A program made the translations under genes and the position numbers. The notes beneath the pieces were generated by a model. The model made no database searches and was not told the origin of the DNA. It saw only the letters and a list, made by a program, of their open reading frames with translations. A stretch of DNA of 29,794 nucleotides from Brachionus koreanus. Its lineage: Eukaryota > Rotifera > Eurotatoria > Ploima > Brachionidae. The number at the start of each line of letters is the position of its first letter. Position 1 is the first letter of the stretch. This document shows, in pieces, positions 9,443-21,200 of the stretch. The DNA lies in the NCBI GenBank assembly GCA_016987375.1, contig PJRA01000519.1:1669829-1699622 (forward strand), given 5' to 3'.

Positions 9443-9939
9443 AACAAGCGCATATTTTTTTTTTAATGTTTTAAAATAAAACAAGTCATGATTTTAAATA
9501 AATTAATCTGCATTCTAAATTTAACATTGACTTAAATTAAGAATTTATTAGTAAAAAATTTAGGATATCTTTCAGACTGTTAGGAATGACTTTAGTATGA
9601 TGCATAAACAAGTAAATGAAAAAAAAACAATATCTATCTTTTTTTAGAGAGAGAGAGCTTATATTACCTTTAGTGGAAATCTGAATCTTAAAAGACGAAT
9701 GTTTCAATGAATCTAACCTTCAAAGAATGCATTTTTGAGTGCTGGATTTATTTATTTCTAGATAAATTCGAGGAGAACCTCAAGCTGCTCAGAATGGAAC
9801 TCAGTCCTTCTTTTTAGCCTAGAGTTAGGCAATAAAAATGAGTGTTGTAAAGTTTGCTAGTAAAATAGGTTGATCGTTTTAGGATTTTATGGAGAAACTA
9901 TTGTTTTGAATTCTAAGTTGAGCGAAGTAAATTTAGCAT

Positions 9940-10260
9940 TTAACATATTGAGTTAAATTCATCTAGGTCTGATCTTAATTGTTGGTGGTTTGATTTTTTG
10001 ATGAAAAATTTATTAAAAAGAATTTTTGAGCGTGCTTCTATTAGGTCCAATTTGAGCTGGTTGTGCATGTCAGTGATTTTTGTCTTGACTGGAAAGAATT
10101 TGATGTGTTTAAAAATTATGTTTTGGAGTATTTGAATATCTGATGATATTTTTTGCGTTGTACAAAATAATGAAAAAAAGCACAATCGAAGATCGAACAG
10201 ATAAAGCTTTTGAAAAATAATTTTACATAAAGTCAAAGAATTTTTGAGTTTTACTGTGAG
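9940..10260 (-). mobile_element. LINE reverse-transcriptase C-terminal remnant
   Basis: On the minus strand a 98-codon ORF starting MTLCKIIFQKLYLFDLRLCF matches the region after the RT domain of jockey/RTE-type LINEs. The order is 'LKNSLTLCKxxxxKLYLFDLRLCFFSLF' (usual form LYKALIRSIFDYSFF), then 'IQILQNIIFKHI' (usual form LQxIQNRALRxI), then 'TDMHNQLKLDLIEAR' (usual form ELHxxxxLxPIExR), and a C-terminal helix ending near 9940. The conserved order over about 90 residues makes the assignment firm, although individual identities are low. No RT palm or endonuclease is found next to it, so the copy is truncated. Confidence 0.65.
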
Positions 10261-10372
10261 GCATGAAATAGTAATTTCTCGGTATGAAATTTACTTTAAA
10301 GTATTTTTAGTATAATTTTTGACATCCAGAAATTTATAAATTAGTTTACTCATTAAGCTACGAGTTATCAAG

Positions 10373-10417
10373 AAATAAAATATTATAATTTTAATTTCTT
10401 AAAATTATATTTTATTT
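10373..10417. repeat. AT-rich hairpin
   Basis: The word AAATAAAATATTATAATTTT (10373 on, continuing AA) and TTAAAATTATATTTTATTT (10399-10417) form an inverted repeat with a 3-nt bulge and a 4-nt loop. All pairs are A-T, so it could be an extruding hairpin or simple AT-rich noise; I list it because the stem is nearly 20 bp. Confidence 0.4.
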
Positions 10418-11135
10418 AAAAAATATTTTGGCAAAGCCTTGGCCGACTGAAATAGAAACTTAGTCCTTCCCTTCAGCAAAATGAAAAAAAGTTTTTGAAA
10501 AAACTAAACTTAATTTGAACTAAAATATGTTAAATTAGACTAAAGTTAAATGTTATAAATTTTAGAGTGAATTTGTTAAAAAATAAAAATTATTTGAATA
10601 AATAAACATAAAATTTTTGAGAAACTTTTGAAAAAATTAAAAATAATTTTGAATACAAAAATTGCTTAGATAAGATTTGAATAAGAATATCAATAATATT
10701 ATTATTATTCAAGGTTAATCAACAGGCAAGTGCCCATGTCTCATGAGACTGATTAACACTTCATTTATTTAATTGATTATTAAAAATTTCAAAATTGTTA
10801 TTGATTAGTTGTTTGAAAAAATTTAACAACAAGCTTTTTTAGTTAAATAATTTAAATTTTGAAACAAAATCTGTATAAATTAAATTTATGTAATTAAATA
10901 TTGAAGGCTTAAAAGTTGAAAACTTCAATATTAATCTCTTGATATTTGTCAATCTTGAATAAAAATATTCAAAAAATTTTTCTCCACTTTTTAATTTTTG
11001 CCATTGGTTCAATTAAGTTATTGCTGTTCCTTAAAATATAATTTAAATTTCTTGAGTCATTTAACTGATGCACAAAGATAAATAAGAATTAATATGATTG
11101 CTACAGTGCTTTTAAAAAATGTCCAGAATAGATTA

Positions 11136-11255
11136 AATTACGTAATTTTACATTATTTTAATGTAAGCTTACGTAATCTTACATAAATTTTTGTTGCTAA
11201 AAACATATAATTTTACGTAGAATTACGTAAGCTTACATTAAAATACGTAAATTTA
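11136..11255. repeat. foldback repeat with perfect 22-bp inverted core
   Basis: Plus 11156-11177 and 11222-11243 are perfect reverse complements over 22 bp; each arm also contains the palindrome GTAAGCTTAC. Similarity extends outward with mismatches to about 11136 and 11255 through repeated TACGTAA words. The 44-bp loop has no ORF. The structure looks like a small foldback/MITE core. Confidence 0.6.
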
Positions 11256-12241
11256 GGTAAAACCATCCCAAAATGTAAGAATTGAACATTTTTCAATAAA
11301 ATTGAAATAATTTTATTCTGAAAAAATAATAAAAACTCAATATTGCTTACCGTTTCTTTCTTAATTGTACGTAAAATTGCACAAATTTTGATAAAATTTA
11401 GTAAAATTTTGATATAAAAATAAAAATCTAAGAATAACTTAAAATAAGCGAAAAATTTTATTTATTACTAATTTTTTGTAAAATTATAAGTAATTTGTAA
11501 ACTTTCTCACAAGGAAAAGATTTTAATATATTTTATTATACAAAACTCCTCTTCTTAATTTGAGTTAAACTTTAGATTATCCTAAAAAATAAAAAACAAG
11601 ACGTGTTTTTTCATTCATAGATTTTTACTTTCGAGCTCAAGTCTAAATATACTGAATTTTTCTAAAGAGAATATTACAATCCTTAAGATATTAAAATAAA
11701 TCTTTAATTTAATTTAAATAACTTAAGTGTATTAAGATTTTAACATGATTAGATATTTTCTCAACACATTGACAAGATCAATTTTTAAATTTAAATGTAT
11801 AAAAAACTTTCATTTTCCTACCAATATTTTTCAATTGTACAGCTTAAAAATAAACCTAACTTAACAAATAATGGACTAAAACATTACAAAACTTAAAAAT
11901 TGATCTTTTCAATGTGTTGAGAAGATATCTTTTTTTTAAATTATTTATTTTTTAAATTTACACAACATGTAAATCGTGTTCCAATAAAGTTATTTAAACT
12001 AATTTAACTCATGTTATTCTAGAAAAAGTCTTCATTATGAACTAAAGAATAGTCAGTTTTATAAAATTTAAAATTTTTTAAATTGATTGAATTACTTTTC
12101 TTAATTTTGAGAATTATACATTTTTAAATCTAAAGTAAATAAATTTAAAATTATTTATTTTATTTTTATTTAATTTTTTATGACAAAATTGCAGTTTTTT
12201 CAAATATTAAAAAAAAAACTAAACATTAAAAAAAATTGAAA

Positions 12242-15200
12242 TTAGCTTTTTTCCTCATTAATTTTTAGATATTTATCTATGTCAACAATTTTTTTCACAT
12301 CATTTCTATTAATTGTTTCAGAGCACATGGGACAGTTGACTTCGGTTTCCAAAAAACCCATGAACTCAGAATACAATGCCGGAAAGTCACATTTAGGACA
12401 AACTGCAAAGTCATTGCGTATCATATGCGCTCCTGTTATAATGCAATAAGGAATGTTGATCTGGCATCCGGGACAAGTCAAACCATACTCAAGAAGTTTA
12501 AAATTGCAATTTGGACATGGATTAGCTGGTTCTTCTATTTCGCTTCTTTCCGGATGGCGAACTAATGATTCTATTTTCTTTTTAAATTTAGGATCAACCA
12601 TGTCTTTGTATTCGGGCCTAAGCAGCATTGTTGCATAGTTAAATGCCGAATTGTGCAGACCTGACCGGGAGCATTCAATCACAGCTGAAGTCAATATTTG
12701 CACAATATGCGATGGAAATTTGCTTATATTCTCGGCGACTCGGCACAGCAATCGCGCTGCCCTTAAATGATTATTTTGTTTTATTTGAATTTTGATCAGA
12801 ACATAGCTATGCAAAATCATCAAATTTTGATATAACTCAGAGGGAATTTTAATGCCCTCCTTGTTCAGGTCTGAGTACATGCTGAAGAGAACATTGTGTG
12901 CGTCACGATAGTTTCCACTAAGCTGCTCTTGTCTGGCAATAAGCACAGCTGTTTTGGCTGCTTCAACATATTTTTTCAAACTAAGATACAATTTGAACAA
13001 GTACTTGGCATCTTTGGGCATACCATCATGATCTCCCATTAGATATTCAATCAATACATTTGTCAATGTGTCATTATTTGCCTTTCCGATGCAATCAATG
13101 GCCAAATCAATCGCCATTGCTTCTACTTCTTGATTAGGATGTTTTTTGATCAAATGTTTCAAGGCCTTTTAGAAATATAAAAAATTTTTTAAGTTTTTTT
13201 TTTAATTTTAAAATTTAATTTCAAATTTTTTTGGATCAATTTTCTTTCAGATCTCTGAGGATTTTTATTTGCTTTATTACAGCCTTTTTTAAAAATTTAT
13301 TTTTATTTTCTTATTTTTCTAATTGCGCCTTGGCTTCGCTTTCTCTTGGGCATATTAAGTTCTCTTAAGTCTTCTTCTTCTGGTACTTAAATCTAAACTT
13401 TTAGTATTTTTTTAGTGTTGGGCGGCGGAAAACCTGCAGACTGGCCGACCACTAAACGATCCGAAAAATTTTTTTTAGTAAAATGCTTGTATTTTTAAAA
13501 TTGTAAATTTTTTATATAATTTGAAGTTATCTCCAAATAAAACTACTAAATCCAGGTTCAAATCCTGGTTATATCGAATTTATAACATTTTTAAAGAGTG
13601 TTTTAAACAGTATAAAAAATATTAGAAAAATAAGCAAAAACTTTTTTAATTTACCTTAGAAAAAAAAGTTTAATTTGAATTTATTTAAAGAATTCAAGTA
13701 ATTTGTCAAAATAAATATATAAAAATGTAATTTATTTATTTAAAGTTTAAGTCCCATGGACAAATTGAAGTATGATATAAAAAAAAATAAAAGCTATAAA
13801 AATTATAATCAAATTTAAGTCTTTTTTACAATTATTAATTTAACTAGATGAGTTTATATATTAAAATAAGATACAATTACATATAAAAATCTATCTTTAG
13901 CAGATCATTTAATAAATTAAAAAAATTATAGTAGGTTAGGCTTAATTCCATATTTAATTTGATTTGGGAAACAATAAATTTCACTGAATCAACTAGACCA
14001 CGATTTTCCTCAATAAAAAAATGATCAATTATTGCTAGAGAAGTCTTCGAACTATAATCCAATTTAAAAAATAATAAAAGATAAACTAAAAAAAATTAGC
14101 AAATTTATTTTTATCAATTTTTTTTTTAACTAACTTCAAATTAAATTGAAAATTTAGAATTTTTAAAATAAAAGCATTTGCCTAAAAAAATTTTTCGTAC
14201 CGTTTAACGGTCTGTCAGTTGGCCGGCCAGTCATAGTAGTTGTCCGTTAAACGGTCTTGGGCATTTTTTATGCATTAAATCGGTAAATGTGATGACCATG
14301 TATTTTTAAAAAGGCTAATATTGGTAATATGATTTATAAAAGTAAAAAAAATTTTTTTTTCAACAAACAATTTTTTTTTATTTCGATTTTCTCGACTTTA
14401 AATTATTTATTGCCTACTAAAAATTAAAAATTTTCTTAGCAAATTTAAAAGTTGTCACTCCGTTCATACACAAATTATAATTAGGGTGTCTTACTTTATA
14501 TAAAATGGGCGTTTATTAGTCCCACACAATTAAAAAACTGTTACTTGCAATTAAAAATTTTTCACCAAAAAATTTATTTTTTATTCCAAATAATTTTGCA
14601 AAGACAAAAAATTTTTATTTTACAAATAAATCTTGAAAACACTAATTCTTTTTAGAATAAAATCTTTTCAGCTAAATTTAAAAAGACTCGTCTTCCGATT
14701 TAATTCTCTCTTTCTTTTAATCGATTTTTTTTTTGTTCTTTTTTTCGAAGTATCATTTGACATTATGAGGCAATAATATAAATAAGTATAAATTAATTCT
14801 AAAATTTGAATTAGGTTTAATTTGTAACTTGGAAAATTTCAAAAATTTAAATTTTTTTCTAAAAAAATTAGTTTTTTCAAGGTTTATTTGTAAAATAAAA
14901 ATTTTTGTCTTTGCAAAATTATTTGGAATAAAAAATAAATTTTTTGGTGAAAAATTTTTAATTGCGGGTAACAGTTTTTTAATTGTGTGGGACCAATAAA
15001 CCCGCATTATATATATTTGCAAGATTATTTGGAATAAAAAATAAATTTTATGTTAAAAAGTTTTTCATTTGTGGAGAACAGTTTTTGTCTTAGTTAGCAA
15101 AATTTTGTGGTGAATATATATTTATTTGTTTGGGATAATGAGACCCTATAAAATGGTAACTTTTTCATCATCATCATAAAAAAGATTAGTTTTTTTTAGC

Positions 15201-18200
15201 AAAAAATTCATTTGCAACTAGGTTTCTTTAGGTCAATTAAATGCATTTTAATCTTATCTAACGTAATGTTGTAATCTAACAAAATAGAATGAAACAGAGC
15301 TTACTTCTGAGTAAGATGAAGCCAAAAGATAATACTTTCCAGCTAATAAATTGTTCTTTTCATTTTCAAAATGAATTGCGACAGATTCGTATTCTTCTGG
15401 ATTGGCTTCAGAGCCCAATGCTTCGCCATACAAATCCATGAGTCCATGCATTCTGGCCAAATTAAACGCTTCTTCGTTACACTTAGACATTACCAAAAAC
15501 TGAATAGCTGAGCCATAATCACCAAATTTTTGAAAGAAAGCTGCAATCATTTTAGCTCCTTCTATCGATTGAGTTTCCTTGACTATTTTGACAGCCTTTT
15601 CCGGATTTTTCAAATAATCCAACTGAACCCTAATGGCATTTTCATACTCTTTTGCATTCATGTAAGACTTAAAGGCTTCTTTATAGTATCCATCTGCCTC
15701 TTTGGCTTTAGCATATTGCGAGTGAATTTTCGAATTGCTCACTAAACTAAGCAATTCGCCAACTTTATTCCAATTTTTGCACTTAATATAAACCATGGCT
15801 GCCTTATCCCAACTTTCAGCTTTCTCATACAAATTACCAGCTTCCATAAATTGCTTAAAAATGCATTAGTTACCATCAAAAAGAATCAATTTTTTTTTAT
15901 TTAATTTTACTCTAATGCTTTGAAGAATTGCACCGCATTCTTTCTTTACTTGTTTATTGGGAAGTTTCATGGCCAATTCGATTCCACGACGTATATCGCC
16001 GATTTTGAGTGAACATCTGGCAATGCCAGAATGACAATTTTCATTGTGTTCCTTGTCCTCATCGTTCTCTGTCAAACCTCTTTCAAACATTTTCAGTGCT
16101 GTTGGGTAGTCACCTCTAAAAAAAAAATTTTTTTTTATCATACCAAAATCAAGTTAATCAATAGCTAACATGAATTCGAGCTGTTTTCCATACTCCAGAG
16201 ATATATAAGGTGTCTCATTATTTGCTAGACCTTTGGCCAATTTCATTGCCGCATCCCAGTGCATCAGATCTCTTCTCATCTAAATTATCAATATAAAGCA
16301 TTTTAAATTTTATTTAAATAAAAAAGTTTTTAATTTAAAAAAAAACATTAATTTTATTTTCAGAGTGAATTATTGTGTAACTATATAATTTTACCAACTA
16401 AAAATCAGAGAAGGTTTGAGCTGGTTTCAATAGTTTTTTTATTGACTTACAGGGCTGTTGAGCTTTTGCTCTTTAATCTTAATTTTATTTCTTCAGATAA
16501 TAAATTTATTTTAAACTCAATAAATGTTACAGAGCTGAGTTTATTAGCTAAAACAGTGAGTTATGTATCCATTTTACTTTTACTAATTAAAAGCATATAT
16601 TTGTGAAAGAAGTGGCTATTCTATTTTTATATTAACTCTTGTTTATGGCAAATGATTGCAATCGATGAGCAGACTGCAGGCTCTTACAAACTTCTCCTTA
16701 TCACTGCAGTGATACGCATGAGTTCACTTACAACATCTGCGAACGGATACTAAAAAGAATCCTGGCAGACTCAGACCATCACATCCCATCACGTCATGTC
16801 AACCACGTAAACTCCGCTCAAACGAATTTTTTTTTCCAAACAAGAAGAGCAAACTAGATTGCTTATTGAAACAGCATTTTACGTTCTATTATATTAAAAG
16901 TTCTTTCGTATTTTATTAAAAGTTCTTTCGAAAATTTCGCAATGGTGCCTACAAAAATTAAGGCTTGAGAGCCTGTCTTTACTTTATTTAATTTTGTAAC
17001 GACTTATGATAAAACAGACAATTTTCAAAATGAATATTTACAATTCGAAAATTCAATTTTGCTTGGTAAAAATTTGCTTTGCAGATAAATTTCAAAAAAT
17101 AAAAAATGAAAAAAGACGCAATTTTTGGCGTAATAAGTAGTATATCATTTTTTTGAATGAATTTTGATTTTGATGGTGATTTCTATTGATTTCTTATGCT
17201 AACCTGTAATACGGATTACATGTTTTAAAGATAACGATACTAACTTGACCTTCCGATCATTAATTAAATGAAAGAGAATATCTTAAGCATTATTGCAAAA
17301 AAATGAATAGTCACCTAGTACTTTTTTTTTAAAGCTCATAGCTAAAAATCTAAAAAAAAACAACTAAAAATGTTTTTTTTTTTCTGGTTAAATTCTTCAA
17401 TTTGAAAACCTAAATTGCATACCATTTTGTAGATTATTAAATCCTTTTTATTCTTATAAAAATAAATTAAACCATTTTCTAACAATAAATTATTTTTATA
17501 GCCTATTAAATTATATTTCAATTTTAAAAGAAGCAAAAGCGTTTTTTTTATTTGAAAGTTATCTTGTTTTCTTTTTGATTCTTTGGGATTTCTAGCCTAT
17601 CCCAAACACTTTGCTCAATCACACAATTTTTTTATATCTATGAAACCACGTAGTTATCAGATTCTAACATAGCAGATTAATTGTTATTTATTTGACCACT
17701 TATTATCTAAAAATCATTTTGCACAATTGCAGAATTTTTACGTAGACTAAATCGGGGGTGAAACAAACTCTGTATCAGTTGATGCATTTTGCACAACGAT
17801 TTTGAGACTCTTAGAAATAAAGTTGTTTTTGTTTTGGTTTTTTGTTCCAAAATTCACACTGCCACCACTTGGCTGCTGTTCAAAAATTGAATAAATACAA
17901 AAATAAAAATTGCCTAAAACTTTCAATAAAATTTTATAAAACTTTTCTCTACAATTAATGCTTCCCTTTAAAACAAAAAGCATGTAAAAATTCTAAAAAT
18001 ATTTTAAAATCACAAATTGTTCACTGATCGAGATTTTTTCTACTACAAAAATATGAAAGTTTCTCAATTAATTAGTTAATTATCTTGATGACTAGCCATA
18101 ATGTAATAAAAAAAAAAAGAACAAAAACTAAATATTTACATTTAGAGCTTCTATTGGACAAGTCGAGGCCAAGAACATGGTTTGAGCTTGATCAAATTTT

Positions 18201-21200
18201 GCCAAAAATACCAAACAATGTCCAGCTAAAAGATTTTTTTCTTCAATATGCTTAATTGAGTTTAATGCAAAGACCATATCAGGCATTGAAGCCAATCTAT
18301 ACACTCTAATTGCATAGTCAATATCCAAATGAAATAGTGCCTCCTTGGCAAATAAGCCAAGTTCATTTGCATCAGTTATTCGCGTTGCATACACATAGGC
18401 CTCTTCAAATCTCTTCAATTTATAGTTTTTTCTCATTTTTTCAACAAGCTCTTCTTGTTTAAGATCCTCAAGTGTGCTATCATGTGTATGAGATTCAAGT
18501 TTGAGCTGAACAATTTTCCCACTGGCATCCAAATAGACCAAGACGCCTTTGAACAAAAGAAGCGGCATACTCGAGTATGGCTGATTGGTGCTCGTTATAA
18601 ACAAACACTGCGGACCTTCGACTGTAAACTTAGAGTAAACAAATGTGTAAATATTTTCGCCATTGTAAGCCACAAATATCCATTTTTCTGCCTCGTAGCT
18701 CTCCCAAATTATTCCATTAACCGAGCTAGGAAAAGAGGCTATTTTAATAAGTGTACTGTTAATTGGATTGTAAATGAAGCCCTCATTTTTGTCATCTATA
18801 AACACCATTGATACACCAAAAGGTTCTGGGTAAATTTTCTTAATTCCAGTGTCATGTTTGTAACGGTTAACAAATTGCCATTCGTCTATATAAAAATGGT
18901 TTATATTTCCGTTTTCGGTCGAATAGACCAAAAATTCTTTAGACAGATAAAAGCTGGTTATTTTGCCTTCATTGCTGACTTGGGTTGGAAACAGAATTGA
19001 CTCGCGGCTCTCCACTGCTGACTCACCCAGCTTAAATTTAACATAAAGTCTAATTAATTCTTTATTTTGTGCATTCTTACGGTGTGCAATTGAAGCTGAC
19101 TTCCCATAAATGCGGCCACATAGTCCTCATTTAATTGCATTCCATTCACCGAATTTAAATACTCTTTTTCACCCACTTTGGATATTCCTTAGATTGGAAA
19201 AAGATTTAGATTTTTTTTTAATAAAATCTTTAAAGACAACCATTTAAAGTAAAAAGAGTCAAATAGTTTAAGATATTTTTCCAAAATTTTGAATTTTTAT
19301 TTTTTTTAAAAGAATACTAAAATTACATACAGATAAAAACATAGAATAATTTCAAATATATTTTTAATTTGACCTAAAATTTAATTATCAATTATTTTAG
19401 ATGCCTGAATTATTAATAAAAAAAATTCATTATTTGATACATTTTAATTGTAAAAATAACAAAAAACAATATCAAACATTTTTTTTCACAATCAGCAAAT
19501 TTTTGTTTTTTAATTAGTAAGCAGAAATTATTAAATTTTTTATTTATTTAGAAATTAATAATTGAAATTTTTATTTTTATTTGTAGATAAAATTTAGTAT
19601 AACTTACACCCGTCAATATTGTTGAAAAAATACTACGAATAATACGAATTAAATTGACATGTCTTTAAAATAGATTAATTAAAAGCGAAATTATTTTGAA
19701 AAAATTTTTAAAAACTGTTTTAGCATATATGAAATACTGTTAAAAATGAAAAGTTAATTATGATATAAATCTAAATGTCATTGAATTCAGAAGTTTATAT
19801 AGTTTTTCAGAAAAAAAATCTTTATTCATTTTTTACTAATATTTCATTAAATTAGCCATTGAAATTTGTCAAAAATATCTGAACATGGTTTAAAATCTCT
19901 TCTTTATTTCTCATTATCAATTATCACAAATTAAAGCTCTAACATTTTTTCATTTACTATTTTAGCCATTATGTTTTGTCAACCCTCGATAATCCGACCC
20001 ATGTGGTTGGATAATTGTGGTTTGATGTCAGAAACTTAATAGTTCGGAATTGATAAAAAATTAAAAAATGTCGGATAAAAGAATATTTGATTACATTTTT
20101 TTCCAAAAATTTTTTTTTTCTTTTAATCTAGAGTCAAATCTGTAGGATTTCTTTTAACCCCAGTTGATCAATTTGTTGTTTAGAAACAATTAACCCTATA
20201 ATGCTTTTTTTATGTTAGATAAAAGAAAAAAATAATCATTTAATTGGAATAAATTTAACAATAATAGATTGGGTCCCAGAAAAACATTTTTAATGTAAAG
20301 TCTTTTTTTTTAATCACACACAAGAAATAAAAAAATTTATAACTTTTATTCTATTGTCAAAAATTTTCAAAGTTTAAAAACTGCTGGTTTATCTATTGCG
20401 TAAGTCTGCAAAATCTAGGCAAATTGATTGCGATTTTTCCAGCAATTTTTAAATGATTATAAAAAAAAAATACACATTTTTTTGATAAAAGCAACTAAAA
20501 TAAAGTGAAATTTTTGAAATTCTTTTATTTTAATATATCTTTAAGTATCTGTCTCTTTATTTGGTCACTGTGAATCCCATTAGTTGCAACATATTTAAAG
20601 AGTGCAAAATAAAAAAAAATAAAAGCACTAATTTGAAAATTTTTTTCCTCTTCAATTACTACTTTTTTTTCACATCGTTATGATTAATTCTTAAATATCT
20701 TCTAAATTTGAATAAATTTTGCTTAATTTAAAAAATCTCCACTTTTTCATTTGGTCTCAAAATAACATTACCATAAAATCTTTAATTTGGCAAAAAATGG
20801 GTAAAAAAATGTTTTACCAACTGTTGAACTCCTATTTGATCCAAATGAGCTTTGGGTTGTTCAACAAGATGTAGCTTTAGCACATACCGCAAACTCAGTG
20901 AAAGAACAATTGAGGTTCTACCATGGTCTGCCCGTTTAACAGATTTCAACCCAATCGAGAACTTATGGTCATACATATATTATAAGGCCAAAGGCAGACA
21001 TTTCAAATATTAAATATTAAATTTTAAAAATCTCTGAACTTTTTCTGTGATTTTTTTTTTCACAATATTTTTTTTGATTTTACGTTATTGGATTGATCAC
21101 AGATAAATAATTTAAAAAAAAACAGGTTTTTATTTTTTTCCCGCCTTTTATGCACATAAAAACAATCGTTGTGTTAACAAATAAAAAAATTTTAAAACTT

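Larger units (their letters stand above)
9443..12241. other. 2.8-kb intergenic region with repeat remnants
   Basis: Between the convergent neurensin-like and WDR19 genes there is no further gene that I can support. It contains a LINE tail on the minus strand (9940-10260), an AT-rich hairpin (10373-10417) and a perfect 22-bp inverted repeat (11156-11243). Near the WDR19 3' end several minus-strand AATAAA words (for example plus 12153-12158) could serve as its polyadenylation signals. Confidence 0.6.
13166..15304 (-). other. WDR19 intron 11 (2.1 kb), contains two inverted-repeat elements
   Basis: This intron holds a GC-rich-ended inverted-repeat pair (13439-13500 with 14161-14231), a large foldback element (14504-15004), a tRNA T-arm-like word (13552-13568) and a 61-codon minus-strand ORF at 13877-14062 with no known family. 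The rest is AT-rich. Confidence 0.75.
16280..18139 (-). other. WDR19 intron 8 (1.86 kb)
   Basis: It contains a plus-strand LINE tail (16717-16890), a candidate alternative terminal exon of WDR19 (17747-17875, minus), and a hydrophobic 77-codon plus-strand ORF at 16373-16606 that I do not annotate. Elsewhere it is AT-rich. Confidence 0.75.

Noticed and set aside
10738..10749. Perfect palindrome GTCTCATGAGAC
   Set aside because: Twelve bases only, with no second copy or adjacent gene to give it meaning.
12453..12638. 61-codon plus-strand ORF
   Set aside because: Antisense shadow of WDR19 exon 12 over the conserved Cys-rich region.
13552..13568. tRNA T-arm-like word CCAGGTTCAAATCCTGG suggesting a tRNA gene
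   Set aside because: The T-stem is perfect and a weak acceptor (ATATAA/TTATAT) can be drawn, but only about 32 nt separate them, too few for D and anticodon arms. At best a tRNA fragment or SINE head.
15530..15745. 71-codon plus-strand ORF
   Set aside because: Antisense shadow of WDR19 exon 11.
16373..16606. 77-codon hydrophobic plus-strand ORF in WDR19 intron 8
   Set aside because: An acceptor-like TTATTTTCAG precedes it, but the residues are mostly Leu/Ile/Asn/Ser as expected from AT-rich DNA, and no family pattern is seen.
18455..18811. 118-codon plus-strand ORF
   Set aside because: It is antisense to WDR19 exon 8, whose frame matches the known protein; the ORF is a shadow.
19978..20040. 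CTCGATAATCCGACCCATG-like block as a pogo/Tigger transposon end
   Set aside because: It resembles such ends, but there is no matching opposite end and no transposase, so it is only mentioned within intron 6.
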